Source: Frigidibacter sp037095735
Lineage (GTDB): Bacteria > Pseudomonadota > Alphaproteobacteria > Rhodobacterales > Rhodobacteraceae
DNA length: 64,000 bases
Direction of reading: 5' to 3'
Assembly (NCBI RefSeq): GCF_037095735.1
Contig: NZ_JBAWKD010000014.1
Location: forward strand, 16,160-80,159
The position numbers and the translations under genes were made by a program. Below, piece after piece: positions 54,277-63,007 of the stretch. Under the pieces are notes generated by a model. The model searched no databases. It was not told where the DNA came from and worked only from the letters and a program-made list of their open reading frames with translations. Each line of letters begins with the position of its first letter. Within the stretch, counting starts at the first letter, position 1.

Positions 54277-54880
54277 GCGTCACGTCCGCGGGGCCACCGC
54301 CGTTGATCGGGGTGATGTCCTGCGGGCAGCAGGAGAAGGCTACGACGACATCGCGCAGGGCGCGCAGCGTGACATGATCGCCCGGCGCGCCCTGTGGCAT
54401 GCCCTGCACCAGCCGCTGGTCCGCTTCGATCGGGATGTTCATGAACAGGTTCAGCGGCTGCGGCACCCGGGCGATGGCGAAGCCGATCGCCGCCACCGCC
54501 TCGTGCAGGTTGTCGGCGCAGCTGCGGTGCGGATGCGTGCAGCCGAGGTTCACGTAACGCTGCGCGTCGCAGGCGGCCATGATCGTGTCATGGATCCCGG
54601 GCGAGGCGTCGCGGTCCACCGCAAGGATCGGCTCGCGCCGGTCGGTGACATACTGCCCGCCCTCTTTCGCGCAGAGGCGCGAATTCTCGACCCGGCTGTG
54701 CTCCATCGACATGGCATGGCTGCCGTCCTCGGCGGCGAAGGCCCAGGTGTCGACCACCTGCTTGCCGTTGTCGCAGACGACGGTCACCCGCTCGCCCAAG
54801 GCAAGACGCAGCGCCAGCCCGTGGCCGGCGGGCAGGATCACGGTCTCGGTGATCATGGCGTCGAGGGCCTCCGCGCTCAT
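54251..54880 (-). CDS. DUF1989 (urea-carboxylase-associated/carboxyguanidine deiminase) family protein
   Basis: A 209-residue DUF1989 protein. The pattern includes TVVCDNGKQVVDTWAFAAED (core GKQVVDTWAF, about residues 40-49), NLGCTHPHRSCADNLHEA (core CTHPHRSCADN) and LNLFMNIPIEADQR. Family members CgdA/CgdB together deiminate carboxyguanidine in guanidine assimilation; others are urea-carboxylase-associated. Here a single copy is translationally coupled (4-base overlap) to an agmatinase-family gene, and no carboxylase is visible. It may work on a guanidino compound or its carboxylated form. ATG 54880 fits the coupling. Confidence 0.85.
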   Translation of the reverse strand: MSAEALDAMITETVILPAGHGLALRLALGERVTVVCDNGKQVVDTWAFAAEDGSHAMSMEHSRVENSRLCAKEGGQYVTDRREPILAVDRDASPGIHDTIMAACDAQRYVNLGCTHPHRSCADNLHEAVAAIGFAIARVPQPLNLFMNIPIEADQRLVQGMPQGAPGDHVTLRALRDVVVAFSCCPQDITPINGGGPADVTLRIERRPG

Positions 54881-55851
54881 GCCGGCACCGCCGCCGCGTC
54901 GCGGATCTCGGCCCACCACGGCTGGTTCGAGATGAAGCCCAGGAAGCCCGCGACCACCAGCGCGCCCAGATACGAGGTGGCGCCGGTGCCGATGTCGAGC
55001 GGCGGGTTCACCTCGACGAAGTCGAAGCCGCGGATGCGGTGGCGGGTGGCGATGGCCTTCAGCGCCTCCATCAGCTGGCGGAAGGTCATGCCGTCGGGCT
55101 CGCCCGAGACGCAGCCGGGCACGATAGACAGGTCGAGCGCGTCGACATCGATGGTGACATAGACGTCCGAGCCCTCAGGCAGCAGTGCCGCGATCCCCTC
55201 GGCCCCCAGCGCGCGGGTTTCGGTCATCGCCACCACGCGGTGGCCCTTGGCGCGCAGCTCGTCGACATGGGCCTTGGTGGTGCGCAGCCCGCGGATGCCG
55301 ACCTGGGTCAGCGACAGGCAGGTGTCCATGCCGGTGATGTGGCGGAAGGCGTGGCTGTTGGTGCGGTTGAGATCCTCGGTCACCTCGGCATAGTCCTGAT
55401 GGGCGTCGAACTGGATGACGTGCAGGGGCGTGTCGAAGGCCTCGAACACCGGGTAGGTGATCGAATGGTCACCCCCCAGCGTCACCGGCATCAGGCCCGC
55501 GTCCAGCATCGCGCGCACCTTCTCTGTGATCAGCTCGAAGGTGCGGGCCGGGTTCGCGGGGCGGATGTCGATATCGCCGCAGTCGACGATCAGGCCACGC
55601 TTCAGCTCTTCGCCCAGGTATTCCTCGCCGGTGTCGGGATCATAGAGCGGATCGCCGTAGGGGAAGCGCAGCGAATGCTCGCGGATGCCGCGCGGCCCCA
55701 TGCGCGAGCCGGGCAGGAAGGGCGAGCCTTCGTCGAAGGGCACGCCGAGAATGCCGATCTTCGCTTCGGTCCACTCGGCCGGGTCCAGCGCGATGCGCTG
55801 GCGCATGAAGCTGGGAATGCCCGTGTAGCCACGGTTCACCTTCATGGTCAT
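54877..55851 (-). CDS. Agmatinase-family ureohydrolase, divergent
   Basis: Mn-dependent ureohydrolase fold, 324 residues. It has GGDHSITY (about residues 128-135), DAHQDYAEV (about 154-162) and DVDALDLSIVPG (about 237-248), which supply the metal-binding His/Asp set. Two departures from agmatinase are visible: SHAF in place of the HGT(P/M)F substrate loop, and DL instead of DP after the third metal motif. It should hydrolyse a guanidino group to urea and amine, but the substrate may not be agmatine. The ATG overlaps the stop of the next gene upstream by 4 bases (the ABC ATPase). Confidence 0.88.
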   Translation of the reverse strand: MTMKVNRGYTGIPSFMRQRIALDPAEWTEAKIGILGVPFDEGSPFLPGSRMGPRGIREHSLRFPYGDPLYDPDTGEEYLGEELKRGLIVDCGDIDIRPANPARTFELITEKVRAMLDAGLMPVTLGGDHSITYPVFEAFDTPLHVIQFDAHQDYAEVTEDLNRTNSHAFRHITGMDTCLSLTQVGIRGLRTTKAHVDELRAKGHRVVAMTETRALGAEGIAALLPEGSDVYVTIDVDALDLSIVPGCVSGEPDGMTFRQLMEALKAIATRHRIRGFDFVEVNPPLDIGTGATSYLGALVVAGFLGFISNQPWWAEIRDAAAVPA

Positions 55852-56663
55852 GGGGTCGTCTCCTTGGGAATGGGCTCCGCCCGGAACGCCGGGTGGAAGG
55901 CGGTGACGCGGTCGAAGAATTCGGCCACGCGCGGGTTGGACCGGTCCGAGATCACCCGGGCCGGCGGGCCGTCGGCGACGATGCGCCCGCGGTCCATGAA
56001 CATCAGCCGCGAGGCGACGTCGCGGGCGAAGGCCAGCTCGTGCGTCACGACCATCATCGTCATGCCGGTGGCGGCGAAGTCGCGCAGCAGCGCCAGCACC
56101 TCGCCCACCAGCTCGGGGTCCAGCGCCGAGGTCGGCTCGTCGAAGAGCATGATCTCGGGCTCCATCGCCAGCGCGCGGGCGATGGCGACGCGCTGCTTCT
56201 GGCCGCCCGACAGCTCGGACGGGCGCCGGCCGGCAAGCCCGCCGATCTGCAGCCGCTCGAACAGCCCGTCGGCGGTGGCGCGGGCCTGCGCGGCGGACTT
56301 GCTGGCCACCACCCGCTGCGGGCGTTCGACATTCTCGCGCGCGGTCAGGTGCGGCCAGAGGTTCAGGCTCTGATAGACCATCCCGATGCGCGGCCGGATC
56401 CGGTCGATCTGGCGGCGCGTCTGATTGCGCACGACCGCGCCGATCCGCTCGCGCCCCAGATACTGCCCACCCACTTCGACGAAGCCCTCGTCCGGCGGGT
56501 CGAGCCACAGCAGCGTGCGCAGCAGCGTGGACTTGCCGCAGCCGGAGGGACCGACGAGGCTGACGACCTCGCCCTTGGGGATCTCGAAATACACCTCGTC
56601 CAGGGCGCGGGTCTGGCCGAAGCTGCGGGTCAGGTTGGTGGCGCGAAGCGCGGGCGGGATCAT
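55848..56663 (-). CDS. Polar amino-acid ABC importer ATPase (GlnQ/HisP-like)
   Basis: ATPase of 271 residues. It has Walker A GPSGCGKST (about residues 38-46), Q-loop VYQSLNLWPHLT, signature LSGGQKQRVAIARAL (about 150-164), Walker B IMLFDEPTSALDPE and H-loop VVTHELAFAR. It carries an insert of about 15 residues after the first strand (YLGRERIGAVVRNQTRRQ), as in importers of basic amino acids or opines. It follows the permease with a 4-base overlap. Substrate is probably an amino acid or guanidino compound, given the co-transcribed ureohydrolases. Confidence 0.92.
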   Translation of the reverse strand: MIPPALRATNLTRSFGQTRALDEVYFEIPKGEVVSLVGPSGCGKSTLLRTLLWLDPPDEGFVEVGGQYLGRERIGAVVRNQTRRQIDRIRPRIGMVYQSLNLWPHLTARENVERPQRVVASKSAAQARATADGLFERLQIGGLAGRRPSELSGGQKQRVAIARALAMEPEIMLFDEPTSALDPELVGEVLALLRDFAATGMTMMVVTHELAFARDVASRLMFMDRGRIVADGPPARVISDRSNPRVAEFFDRVTAFHPAFRAEPIPKETTP

Positions 56664-57376
56664 GTGCGGCGTCCCTCGAGGATCAGGTAGCGCCCGACCA
56701 GCGGCGTCAGGCCGCGGTTGCGGCGGGTGCCGGCCAGGCGGGATTCGAAGGCGCGGGCGGCGGTGGCGAAAAGGCCGCAGATCAGCCAGTAGAGCAGCGC
56801 CACCGCGATGAAGACCTCGAAGGGGGCGAAGGTGTTGCCCTGCACGACGAGGCCCGAGAAGGTCAGCTCTGCCACCGTGATCGACGAGATGACCGAGCTT
56901 TCCTTGATCATCGTCATCGTGCAGTTCACCACCGGCGGCACCATCGGCGCGAGGATCTGCGGCACGATGACGATGCGTGCCGCGGCGAAGGGCGACATGC
57001 CGATGGCGCGGGCGCTTTCCCACTGGCCCTTGGGCAGCGCCCGGACGCAGGCGCGGATGATCTCGGTGTAATAGGCGCCGGCGAAAAGCGAGAGCGCGGC
57101 GATGCCGTTGACCAGCGCCGGGTTGCGGATGCCGGCGGCGGGCAGGCCGTAGTGGATCAGGAACAGCAGCACGATGAACGGGATGCCGCGCATGATCGCG
57201 ATGTATCCGGCGACCAGCCAGCGCAGCGGCGCGATCCCTGACAATGATGCGACGGCCGCGAGCGTGCCGATGGCCATGCCCGCGACGAAGGCCGCGGCGG
57301 CGATCCGCAGCGTCATCCAGGCGCCCTCGAGGAACAGCGGGATGTTGTCGGTGATGACGGAGAGGTCGAGCGCCAT
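56660..57376 (-). CDS. Polar amino-acid ABC importer permease
   Basis: Inner-membrane permease of the HisM/GlnP (HEQRo) family, 238 residues. It has four to five spans, the motif GYIAIMRGIPFIVLLFLIHYGLP (core RGIPFIVLLF), and the EAA loop ESARAIGMSPFAAARIVIVP (core ARAIGMSPF). NCTMTMIKESSVISSITVAEL (core KESSVISSI) is also diagnostic. Start ATG 57376 shares a base with the stop of the other permease (TGATG). Confidence 0.92.
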   Translation of the reverse strand: MALDLSVITDNIPLFLEGAWMTLRIAAAAFVAGMAIGTLAAVASLSGIAPLRWLVAGYIAIMRGIPFIVLLFLIHYGLPAAGIRNPALVNGIAALSLFAGAYYTEIIRACVRALPKGQWESARAIGMSPFAAARIVIVPQILAPMVPPVVNCTMTMIKESSVISSITVAELTFSGLVVQGNTFAPFEVFIAVALLYWLICGLFATAARAFESRLAGTRRNRGLTPLVGRYLILEGRRT

Positions 57377-58038
57377 CAGCGGATCTCCCGGGCGAAGCGG
57401 CGTTCCAGCGCCCACCCCAGCGCCATCAGCGCAAGGTTGATGGTCAGGAACATCAGGGCGGCGGCGACGATGGGTTCGAAGGGGCGGAACTTGGCGGCGC
57501 CGATCTGCTGGCTGACGCGCAGCGCCTCGACCACGGTGATCACCGACAGAAGCGCCGTCCCCTTCACCACCACCGTGCCCTCGTTGATCAGCATGGGCGA
57601 GATCTTGCGGAACAGCTGCGGCAGGATCACCTTGCGCCAGATGACCGAGGGCGGCAGGCCCAGCGCGGTCGAGGCCTCGATCTGCCCGCCTTCGATCTCG
57701 GGCAGCGAGCCGCGCATGATTTCCGAGATGAAGAAGCTCGAGTTGATGGCGATGGCGGCGATGCCGGCGACCTCCGGGGCAAGGCGCAGGCCGGTGGCGG
57801 CGGGCAGGCCGTAATAGACGAGGAAGATCTGGATCAGGATCGGCGTGCCGCGGATGAAGGACAGCAGCACCGCGATCACCCGGTTCACCGAAGGGATCTT
57901 CAGCGAGCGCAGCACGGTCAGCGCGGTGCCGCCCAGCAGCGCGAGGCACAGGGCCAGGATCGCGATGCGCAGGTTCACCAGCGCCGCATCCGAGACGCGC
58001 GGCAGCGCGGCCAGCACGAGGGAGAGGTCGAACTTCAT
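57376..58038 (-). CDS. Polar amino-acid ABC importer permease
   Basis: A second HisQ/HisM-type permease, 220 residues. LLSFIRGTPILIQIFLVYYGLP (core RGTPILIQIF) lies at the periplasmic end of the third span, with EAA loop EASTALGLPPSVIWRKVILP (core STALGLPPS) and KGTALLSVITVVE. It forms a heterodimer with the following permease. The preceding gene on the transcript is the binding protein, with a stem-loop in the 68-base gap. Confidence 0.92.
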   Translation of the reverse strand: MKFDLSLVLAALPRVSDAALVNLRIAILALCLALLGGTALTVLRSLKIPSVNRVIAVLLSFIRGTPILIQIFLVYYGLPAATGLRLAPEVAGIAAIAINSSFFISEIMRGSLPEIEGGQIEASTALGLPPSVIWRKVILPQLFRKISPMLINEGTVVVKGTALLSVITVVEALRVSQQIGAAKFRPFEPIVAAALMFLTINLALMALGWALERRFAREIR

Positions 58039-58058
58039 GAAGGCTCCGGCAGGAGGGC

Positions 58059-58085
58059 GGCCCCCCGGGAAGGGGACGGGGGGCC
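58059..58085 (-). other. Intercistronic stem-loop after binding-protein gene
   Basis: Perfect 8-base arms GGCCCCCC (58059-58066) and GGGGGGCC (58078-58085) with an 11-base loop, between the binding-protein stop and the permease start on the minus strand. No T-run follows, so partial attenuation or 3'-end protection of the binding-protein message is more likely than full termination. Confidence 0.6.
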
Positions 58086-58106
58086 TCGGGCGCAGTCCTG
58101 CGCGGG

Positions 58107-58958
58107 TCAGACCGCGTTCGGCGGCAGGTAGCCTTCGTCCGGGATCTCCATCTTGAAGCCGAACCACTTGTCCTGCAGCGCATAGAGCCGGCCGTCGTCG
58201 CGCATCTTGTAGATGACCGACGAGATGAAATCGCGCAGGTCGGCATCCTCGGGGCGGGTGACCCAGGCCTGATAGGTCCATTTCACGCCGGTCTCGATCG
58301 GGGCCGCGACCTCGAAGGTGTCGGGGTGCTCCTTGACCAGAACCGCCAGCGACGGAAGCGACTGGATCACCGCGTCGATCTCTCCGCTTGCCAGCGCGGT
58401 GTAGCAGTCGGTGTAGGCGGTGTAGAGCTTCAGCTCCTTGAAGCCGCCGCCGGCCGCCTTCAGCCGCTCGTCCAGCGCGCGCGAGATCGGCTCTGCCGAC
58501 GAGGCCAGCTGGGTGCCGACGATCTTGCCGGCCAGCCCGTCCTCGGTCTCGATCTTCTCGCCCTTGCGGGTCATCGCGTAGGGCTGGCCGTTGGCGATCG
58601 GCGCGGTATAGGCGTATTTCGTCGCCCGTTCCTCGTTGATCGAGACGGTGGTGGCGACGAAGTCGAAGTTGCCGGCCAGCAGGCCCGGCAGGATGCCCTG
58701 CCACGGCAGGTCGAGCTGTTCCAGCTCGACGCCCAGTTCCTCGACCACCACGGTCAGGATGTCCTTGCCGTAGCCGACGATCTTGCCGGAATCGTCGACG
58801 AATTCGAAGGGCGGGAAGGCCGCTTCGGTGCCGACGGTCACCTTGCCGGCGGCCTTGAGCTTCTCGAGCGTGCCCTGCGCCAGCGCAAGGCGCGGGGCGA
58901 GGGCGGCGAGGCCGGCGGCAGAGCTGAGCAGCCCGAGCTGGCGACGGGTGAGGGTCAT
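58107..58958 (-). CDS. Polar amino-acid ABC substrate-binding protein
   Basis: Periplasmic SBP_bac_3-class protein of 283 residues. The signal has a twin-arginine look (LTRRQLGLLSSAAGLAAL, residues 3-20), cleaved near ALAQG. KVTVGTEAAFPPFEFVDDSGKIVGYGKDI (core GTEAAFPPFEFVD) is the ligand-lobe start, and FDFVATTVSINEERATKYAYT (core ATTVSINEERAT) is the usual second segment. The TEAAFPPFE/STxxR-like pattern fits amino acids or opines. It follows agmatinase 2 (64 bases) in the same operon. Confidence 0.92.
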   Translation of the reverse strand: MTLTRRQLGLLSSAAGLAALAPRLALAQGTLEKLKAAGKVTVGTEAAFPPFEFVDDSGKIVGYGKDILTVVVEELGVELEQLDLPWQGILPGLLAGNFDFVATTVSINEERATKYAYTAPIANGQPYAMTRKGEKIETEDGLAGKIVGTQLASSAEPISRALDERLKAAGGGFKELKLYTAYTDCYTALASGEIDAVIQSLPSLAVLVKEHPDTFEVAAPIETGVKWTYQAWVTRPEDADLRDFISSVIYKMRDDGRLYALQDKWFGFKMEIPDEGYLPPNAV

Positions 58959-59022
58959 GGGGAGATCTCCGTGTTGGGATGGGACCGGCCCCGCATCTGG
59001 CGGCGGGGTCCGGCGGGAAGGC

Positions 59023-59994
59023 TCACTTGTCGAAATATCCGGCGCGCACCGCGGCGCCGATCAGGTTCACCGCCAACCGTCCGGCGACGACCGAGGTGAT
59101 GTTGTTGAGATCGCGCGAGGGCGTGATCTCGACGATGTCCATGCCGAGCACGCGGCCCTTGGCCACCAGCCCGTGGATCAGCCGCCGGCACTGGTGGAAG
59201 CTGAGGCCCCCCGGCGCCGGCCCCTCGACCCCCGGCGCGACCGCGGGGTCGATGCCGTCGGCGTCGATGGTGATGTAGTAGCGCCCGCCCGAGGGGATGC
59301 GGTCCAGCACCGCGTCGATGCCGCCGTCATGCACCTCGAACGCCGGGATGATCTGCGCGCCATAGGCCATCGCGGCCTCGTATTCCTCGGGCCGGCCGCT
59401 GCCCTGCGCGCGGATGCCGATCTGGAAGATCTCGCCGAAATGCGCCATCTCGGACGCGCGGCGGATCGGGCTCGACAGCCCGTCATGGACGCCGCCCACC
59501 TCGTCGCGCCAGTCGATATGGGCGTCGATCTGGATCAGGGTGATCGGGCCCTCGCCGCCGATCTCTTCAAGCGCGCGGAAGATCGGGATCGGGATGCCGT
59601 GGTCGCCGCCGAAGGTGATCGGCATCGCGCCGGCCTTCAGGATCTTGCGCATCGCCGTCTCGGCCCGGGCGAAATGGCCGCCGCCCGGCACCTCGAGGTC
59701 ATAGGGCACGTTGCCCACGTCGACCGCCCGGATCGGGCGGTTGTCGTAGATCGGGCCGCCGACGTCGAAATCGTGGCGTTCGAGATGGCGCGAGACGCGG
59801 TCGGTGACGCGGCGGATCGTGTCGGGAGCCTTGGTCTGGTCGTTGGCCAGCGCATCGGGGGTGTAGGCGCTGCCGTAGGGGATGCCCATGAACACGATGT
59901 CGGCCTGAAGCGCGTCGAGGTCGGTCGAGACCGGCGCATACAGGAAGCTGCCGTGCGAGACATCCGCGGGAACGGTCAGGGGCGTTTTCGTCAT
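59023..59994 (-). CDS. Agmatinase-family ureohydrolase (second copy)
   Basis: Ureohydrolase of 323 residues, with metal motifs FGGDHGIP (about 126-133), DAHIDWRDE (about 151-159) and IDADGIDPAVAPG (about 235-247). The loop that reads SHGTPFRR in agmatinase is GLSSPIRRASEM here, so the specificity may differ (guanidinobutyrase-, guanidinopropionase- or guanidine-hydrolase-like). It is first in the operon 59994 to 54251, encoding ureohydrolase, binding protein, permeases, ATPase, ureohydrolase and DUF1989 protein. Confidence 0.9.
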   Translation of the reverse strand: MTKTPLTVPADVSHGSFLYAPVSTDLDALQADIVFMGIPYGSAYTPDALANDQTKAPDTIRRVTDRVSRHLERHDFDVGGPIYDNRPIRAVDVGNVPYDLEVPGGGHFARAETAMRKILKAGAMPITFGGDHGIPIPIFRALEEIGGEGPITLIQIDAHIDWRDEVGGVHDGLSSPIRRASEMAHFGEIFQIGIRAQGSGRPEEYEAAMAYGAQIIPAFEVHDGGIDAVLDRIPSGGRYYITIDADGIDPAVAPGVEGPAPGGLSFHQCRRLIHGLVAKGRVLGMDIVEITPSRDLNNITSVVAGRLAVNLIGAAVRAGYFDK

Positions 59995-60128
59995 GGCTCG
60001 GGGTCGGTCCTTCAGGTGCGCAGGCCGCGGGCAGGCCTGCCGTTTTCTCGGGCAGCCGGGCGTGGCCGGGCTGCGCGGACACCGTTCCACGGGCCGGGCG
60101 ACGGAAGAACGGCGATGATCCCAATGTG

Positions 60129-60149
60129 GTTGTGCAGACTGCAAGCAAC
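60129..60149. promoter_or_regulatory. Possible LysR-type binding site
   Basis: An imperfect dyad containing TGCAGACTGCA (T-N11-A form, TGTGCAGACTGCA), flanked by GTTG and CAAC, lies in the divergent 180-base region between agmatinase 2 and the LysR gene. It is a reasonable candidate site but rests on pattern alone. Confidence 0.35.
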
Positions 60150-60174
60150 TGGAACCGCCCGCGGAATCGCCCGA

Positions 60175-61155
60175 ATGCCCAAGATCCTGCCCTCGATGCG
60201 GCGCCAGATCGGCGCGCTGACGGAACTCGACATCCGCAACATGCGCATCTTCCGGCAGGTCGCCGATTCCGGCGGGCTGACCCCCGCGGTCGAGCGGTTC
60301 GGGCTGGAGCTTTCGGCCACCAGCCGGGCGATCCGCGCGCTGGAGCAGCGGCTGGACGGGGTGCTGTGCCTGCGCGGGCCCAAAGGCTTTTCGCTGACCG
60401 ACTATGGCCGCGAGGTCTATCGCGCCGCCGCGGCGATCGAGGATTCCGTCGATCAGGCCCGCAACGCGCTCAGCCTCGCGCACCGCACCTACGAGGGCGA
60501 GGTGCGGCTGGGCATCGCAGACAACTGCCTGACGAATTCCGATGCCAAGATCTCGGACGCCATCGAGCGCTTCCTGCGGATCGCGCCGGCGGTGCGGGTC
60601 TCGGTCGCGATCCTGCCGCCCGACGCGCTGGTCGCCGCGATCCGCGAGCGCGAGCTGCACATCGGCATCGTCTCGACCGAACTGGCGGATGCCGGGCTCG
60701 AGGCCGCGCCGCTGTTCATCGAGCGGGCCCGGCTTTACTGCTGCCCGCAGCCCGACGAGACGCCGCCGCATCTCGAACGCCTGACCGCGCGCGGCTACGG
60801 GATCGTGCTGCGCCGCTTCCGGCGCGAGGGCCCGGCCGAGGCCTCGCGCGCCATCGCCGCCGCTTGGGCGGCCGAGGCGAGCGGGCTCGAGGCGGTGGCG
60901 ACGCTGATCAACACCGGCCGCTGCGTGGGCTTCCTGCCCGACCACTACGTCTCGGGCACCCGCACCCGGCGGCCCTTCGTGCCGGTGCCGGGGGCCGAGC
61001 ATCTGCTGATCGAAACGGTGTTCTGCGCGGTGACCGACCGCACGCGGGCCAGTTCGCAGGCGGTGGCGGCGATGCTGGGCATGCTGGTCGACGTGGCGCG
61101 CAGCCTTGGCACCGGGCGCGAGGCCGCGCGCCAGTGGGAGCTCGCCCGCGGCTGA
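60175..61155 (+). CDS. LysR-family transcriptional regulator
   Basis: A 326-residue LysR protein with an N-terminal tail of about 20 residues. The helix-turn-helix reads MRIFRQVADSGGLTPAVERFGLE then SATSRAIRALEQRLDG (about residues 22-61), and an effector domain follows (VRLGIADNCLTNSDAKI). The divergently transcribed operon 59994-54251 is its likely target. Starts at ATG 60175 or 60196 are both possible; the frame is open further upstream but without coding character. Confidence 0.9.
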   Translation: MPKILPSMRRQIGALTELDIRNMRIFRQVADSGGLTPAVERFGLELSATSRAIRALEQRLDGVLCLRGPKGFSLTDYGREVYRAAAAIEDSVDQARNALSLAHRTYEGEVRLGIADNCLTNSDAKISDAIERFLRIAPAVRVSVAILPPDALVAAIRERELHIGIVSTELADAGLEAAPLFIERARLYCCPQPDETPPHLERLTARGYGIVLRRFRREGPAEASRAIAAAWAAEASGLEAVATLINTGRCVGFLPDHYVSGTRTRRPFVPVPGAEHLLIETVFCAVTDRTRASSQAVAAMLGMLVDVARSLGTGREAARQWELARG

Positions 61156-61169
61156 CACTGGGCCCGGGA

Positions 61170-62492
61170 TCAGAAGGCCAGAAGGTTGTCGCGCAGCGTC
61201 TCGAACTCGTATTTGCGGCGCACGAGCCCGCGCCGCTGCAGCGCCGGCACCAGCCCGTCGGTGATCGTGGCGAGCGAGCGGCGCGACAGGTCGCCCAGCG
61301 CGATCAGGAAGCCGTCGCCGCCGGCGGTCTGCATGACCTCTTCCATCTGCGCCGCGACGCTGTCGGGCGTGCCGACCAGATCGACGCCATAGCCCTTCGC
61401 GGCGTTGTCGAGCACCGCCTCGCGCAGGGTCTGCTTGCCCGCGCGCTGCAGGAACTGCTTCAGCGTCGTCTGGTGGCCGTTGGTCGTCAGCTCTCCCACC
61501 GGCTGGTCGAGGTCGAATTCCGAGAAGTCGATGTTGATCGACCAGCCCAGCCGCGCCAGCCGCAGGTCCATGTTCTTCTCGGCCTCGACCCGGCGCTGGT
61601 CGGCCTTCCAGCGGGCCATCTCCTCGGTCTCCTCGACGATGGGCGAGACGAGGAACAGCACCTTGCAGCTGTCGGGATCGCGCCCGGCGGCGACCATGCC
61701 CGCGCGCACCTGCTCGCGGTAGGCGCGCATGTTGTCGGCCCCGTTCGGCGCGGCGACGATCGTGTCGGCATGGCGCGAGGCGAAGGCGATGCCCATCTTC
61801 GAGCCGCCGGCCTGCGCGATCACCGGGCCCTGCTGCACCGTGGGGCCGGAGTTCAGCGGCCCGCGCGAGCTGTAGTATTCGCCCTTGAAGTCGATCGTGT
61901 TCACCTTCGACGGGTCGAAGAGCTGGCCCACATCCTCGCCCGCGACGAGGCCGCCGACCTGCGCCCCCGGGGCCCAGCTGCCCCACAGCCCCTTGACGAT
62001 CTCGACATATTCCTCGGCCATGACATAGCGCTGGTCGTGCTCGGTCATCGCCGGCATGCCGAAGTTCTGCGCCGCGAGGTCCGACGATCCGGTGACCATG
62101 TTCCAGCCCGCGCGACCGGCCGAGATCTGGTCGAGCGAGCCGGTGATCCGCGCCGTCAGATAGGGATGGTAGGCGAAGGTCGAGAGCGTCGGCACGATCC
62201 CGAGCCGCGAGGTCGCGGCCGCCAGCAGCGTGGCCACGACCGAGGGCTCCTGCCGCGGGATGCACAGACCGGTCTTCAGGAACAGGTCGCGAGAGCCCTG
62301 CCAGTTCTCGCCGACATAGATCGAATCCTCGATCAGCAGATAGTCGAAACAGGCGCGTTCGAGCCCCTGCGCGAGATCCTTGAAGAAGGCGGCGCTCATC
62401 CAGTCCTGGCCGATGGTGCCGATGAAGGGCGAGCCCCAGGAATGGACGCTGGATCCTTGCAGGAAGTAGGACAGGTGGAACGGCTGCGGCAT
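61170..62492 (-). CDS. LLM-class flavin-dependent monooxygenase (NtaA/SnaA/DszA-type)
   Basis: A 440-residue luciferase-like FMN monooxygenase. Family stretches are FYLxxGSSVHSW-like at the start, DYLLIEDSIYVGE (about residues 50-62), GIVPTLSTFAYHPYLTAR (core PTLSTFAYHPY, about 98-108), GRAGWNMVTGSSDLAAQNFG (core GRAGWNMVT) and QAGGSKMGIAFASRHAD (core QAGGSKMG). It uses reduced FMN from a separate reductase to hydroxylate or cleave a C-N or C-S bond, as in nitrilotriacetate or dibenzothiophene-sulfone degradation. It is co-transcribed with the Lrp regulator (2-base gap). Confidence 0.92.
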   Translation of the reverse strand: MPQPFHLSYFLQGSSVHSWGSPFIGTIGQDWMSAAFFKDLAQGLERACFDYLLIEDSIYVGENWQGSRDLFLKTGLCIPRQEPSVVATLLAAATSRLGIVPTLSTFAYHPYLTARITGSLDQISAGRAGWNMVTGSSDLAAQNFGMPAMTEHDQRYVMAEEYVEIVKGLWGSWAPGAQVGGLVAGEDVGQLFDPSKVNTIDFKGEYYSSRGPLNSGPTVQQGPVIAQAGGSKMGIAFASRHADTIVAAPNGADNMRAYREQVRAGMVAAGRDPDSCKVLFLVSPIVEETEEMARWKADQRRVEAEKNMDLRLARLGWSINIDFSEFDLDQPVGELTTNGHQTTLKQFLQRAGKQTLREAVLDNAAKGYGVDLVGTPDSVAAQMEEVMQTAGGDGFLIALGDLSRRSLATITDGLVPALQRRGLVRRKYEFETLRDNLLAF

Positions 62493-62494
62493 CG

Positions 62495-63007
62495 TCAGTC
62501 CTTGTCGGCTGGATCTTCGGGGGAGGGGTCTTCGGTGGGGAGTGGCGCAGGCGGGCCGGGGCGGCGGCCTTCGTGCTTGAAGCTGCGGAACACGAGGAAC
62601 GAGTTGGTGTCCTTGATCCCCTCGATGCCGGCGAGTTCGCCGAAGAGGAAATCGTAAAGCGCGTGCACCGTCTCGAAATTGCCCTTCAGCATGATGTCGT
62701 AGGGACCGGTGGTGACAGAGACGCTGTCGATGAACGGATAGCCCGCAAGGCAGTCGGCGACGGCGGTGATCCGGGCGCGATCGACATCGACACCGATATA
62801 GGCCGAAGCGCCGAAGCCCATCAGCGCCGGCTCGACCGAGGCGCGGATCGTCAGCGCCCCGCTGGCCTGCAGCGCGGCGAGCTTGCGGCGCACCGTCGGC
62901 TCTGACGCGCCGCTGCGGCGCGCGAGCTCGGCCGTGGTCATCCGGCCGTCCTCCTGCAGCAGCTGGACGATCTTGCGTTCGACGGGATCGAGGGCGGGGG
63001 GCGACAT
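62495..63007 (-). CDS. Lrp/AsnC-family transcriptional regulator
   Basis: A 170-residue regulator. The helix-turn-helix reads RMTTAELARRSGASEPTVRRKL (about residues 22-43; core ARRSGASEPTVRRKL). A RAM ligand-binding domain follows (SVSVTTGPYDIMLKGNFETV, core GPYDIMLKG, about 105-113). The last 25 residues are Pro/Asp/Glu-rich. It probably controls the monooxygenase gene that follows. The region above its start has half-site-like AATTC/GAAT repeats. Confidence 0.92.
   Translation of the reverse strand: MSPPALDPVERKIVQLLQEDGRMTTAELARRSGASEPTVRRKLAALQASGALTIRASVEPALMGFGASAYIGVDVDRARITAVADCLAGYPFIDSVSVTTGPYDIMLKGNFETVHALYDFLFGELAGIEGIKDTNSFLVFRSFKHEGRRPGPPAPLPTEDPSPEDPADKD

Noticed and set aside
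59023..62265. A 1080-codon minus-strand open frame
   Set aside because: Only 59023-59994 (ureohydrolase) is real; upstream it runs antisense to the LysR gene and off-frame through the monooxygenase gene.
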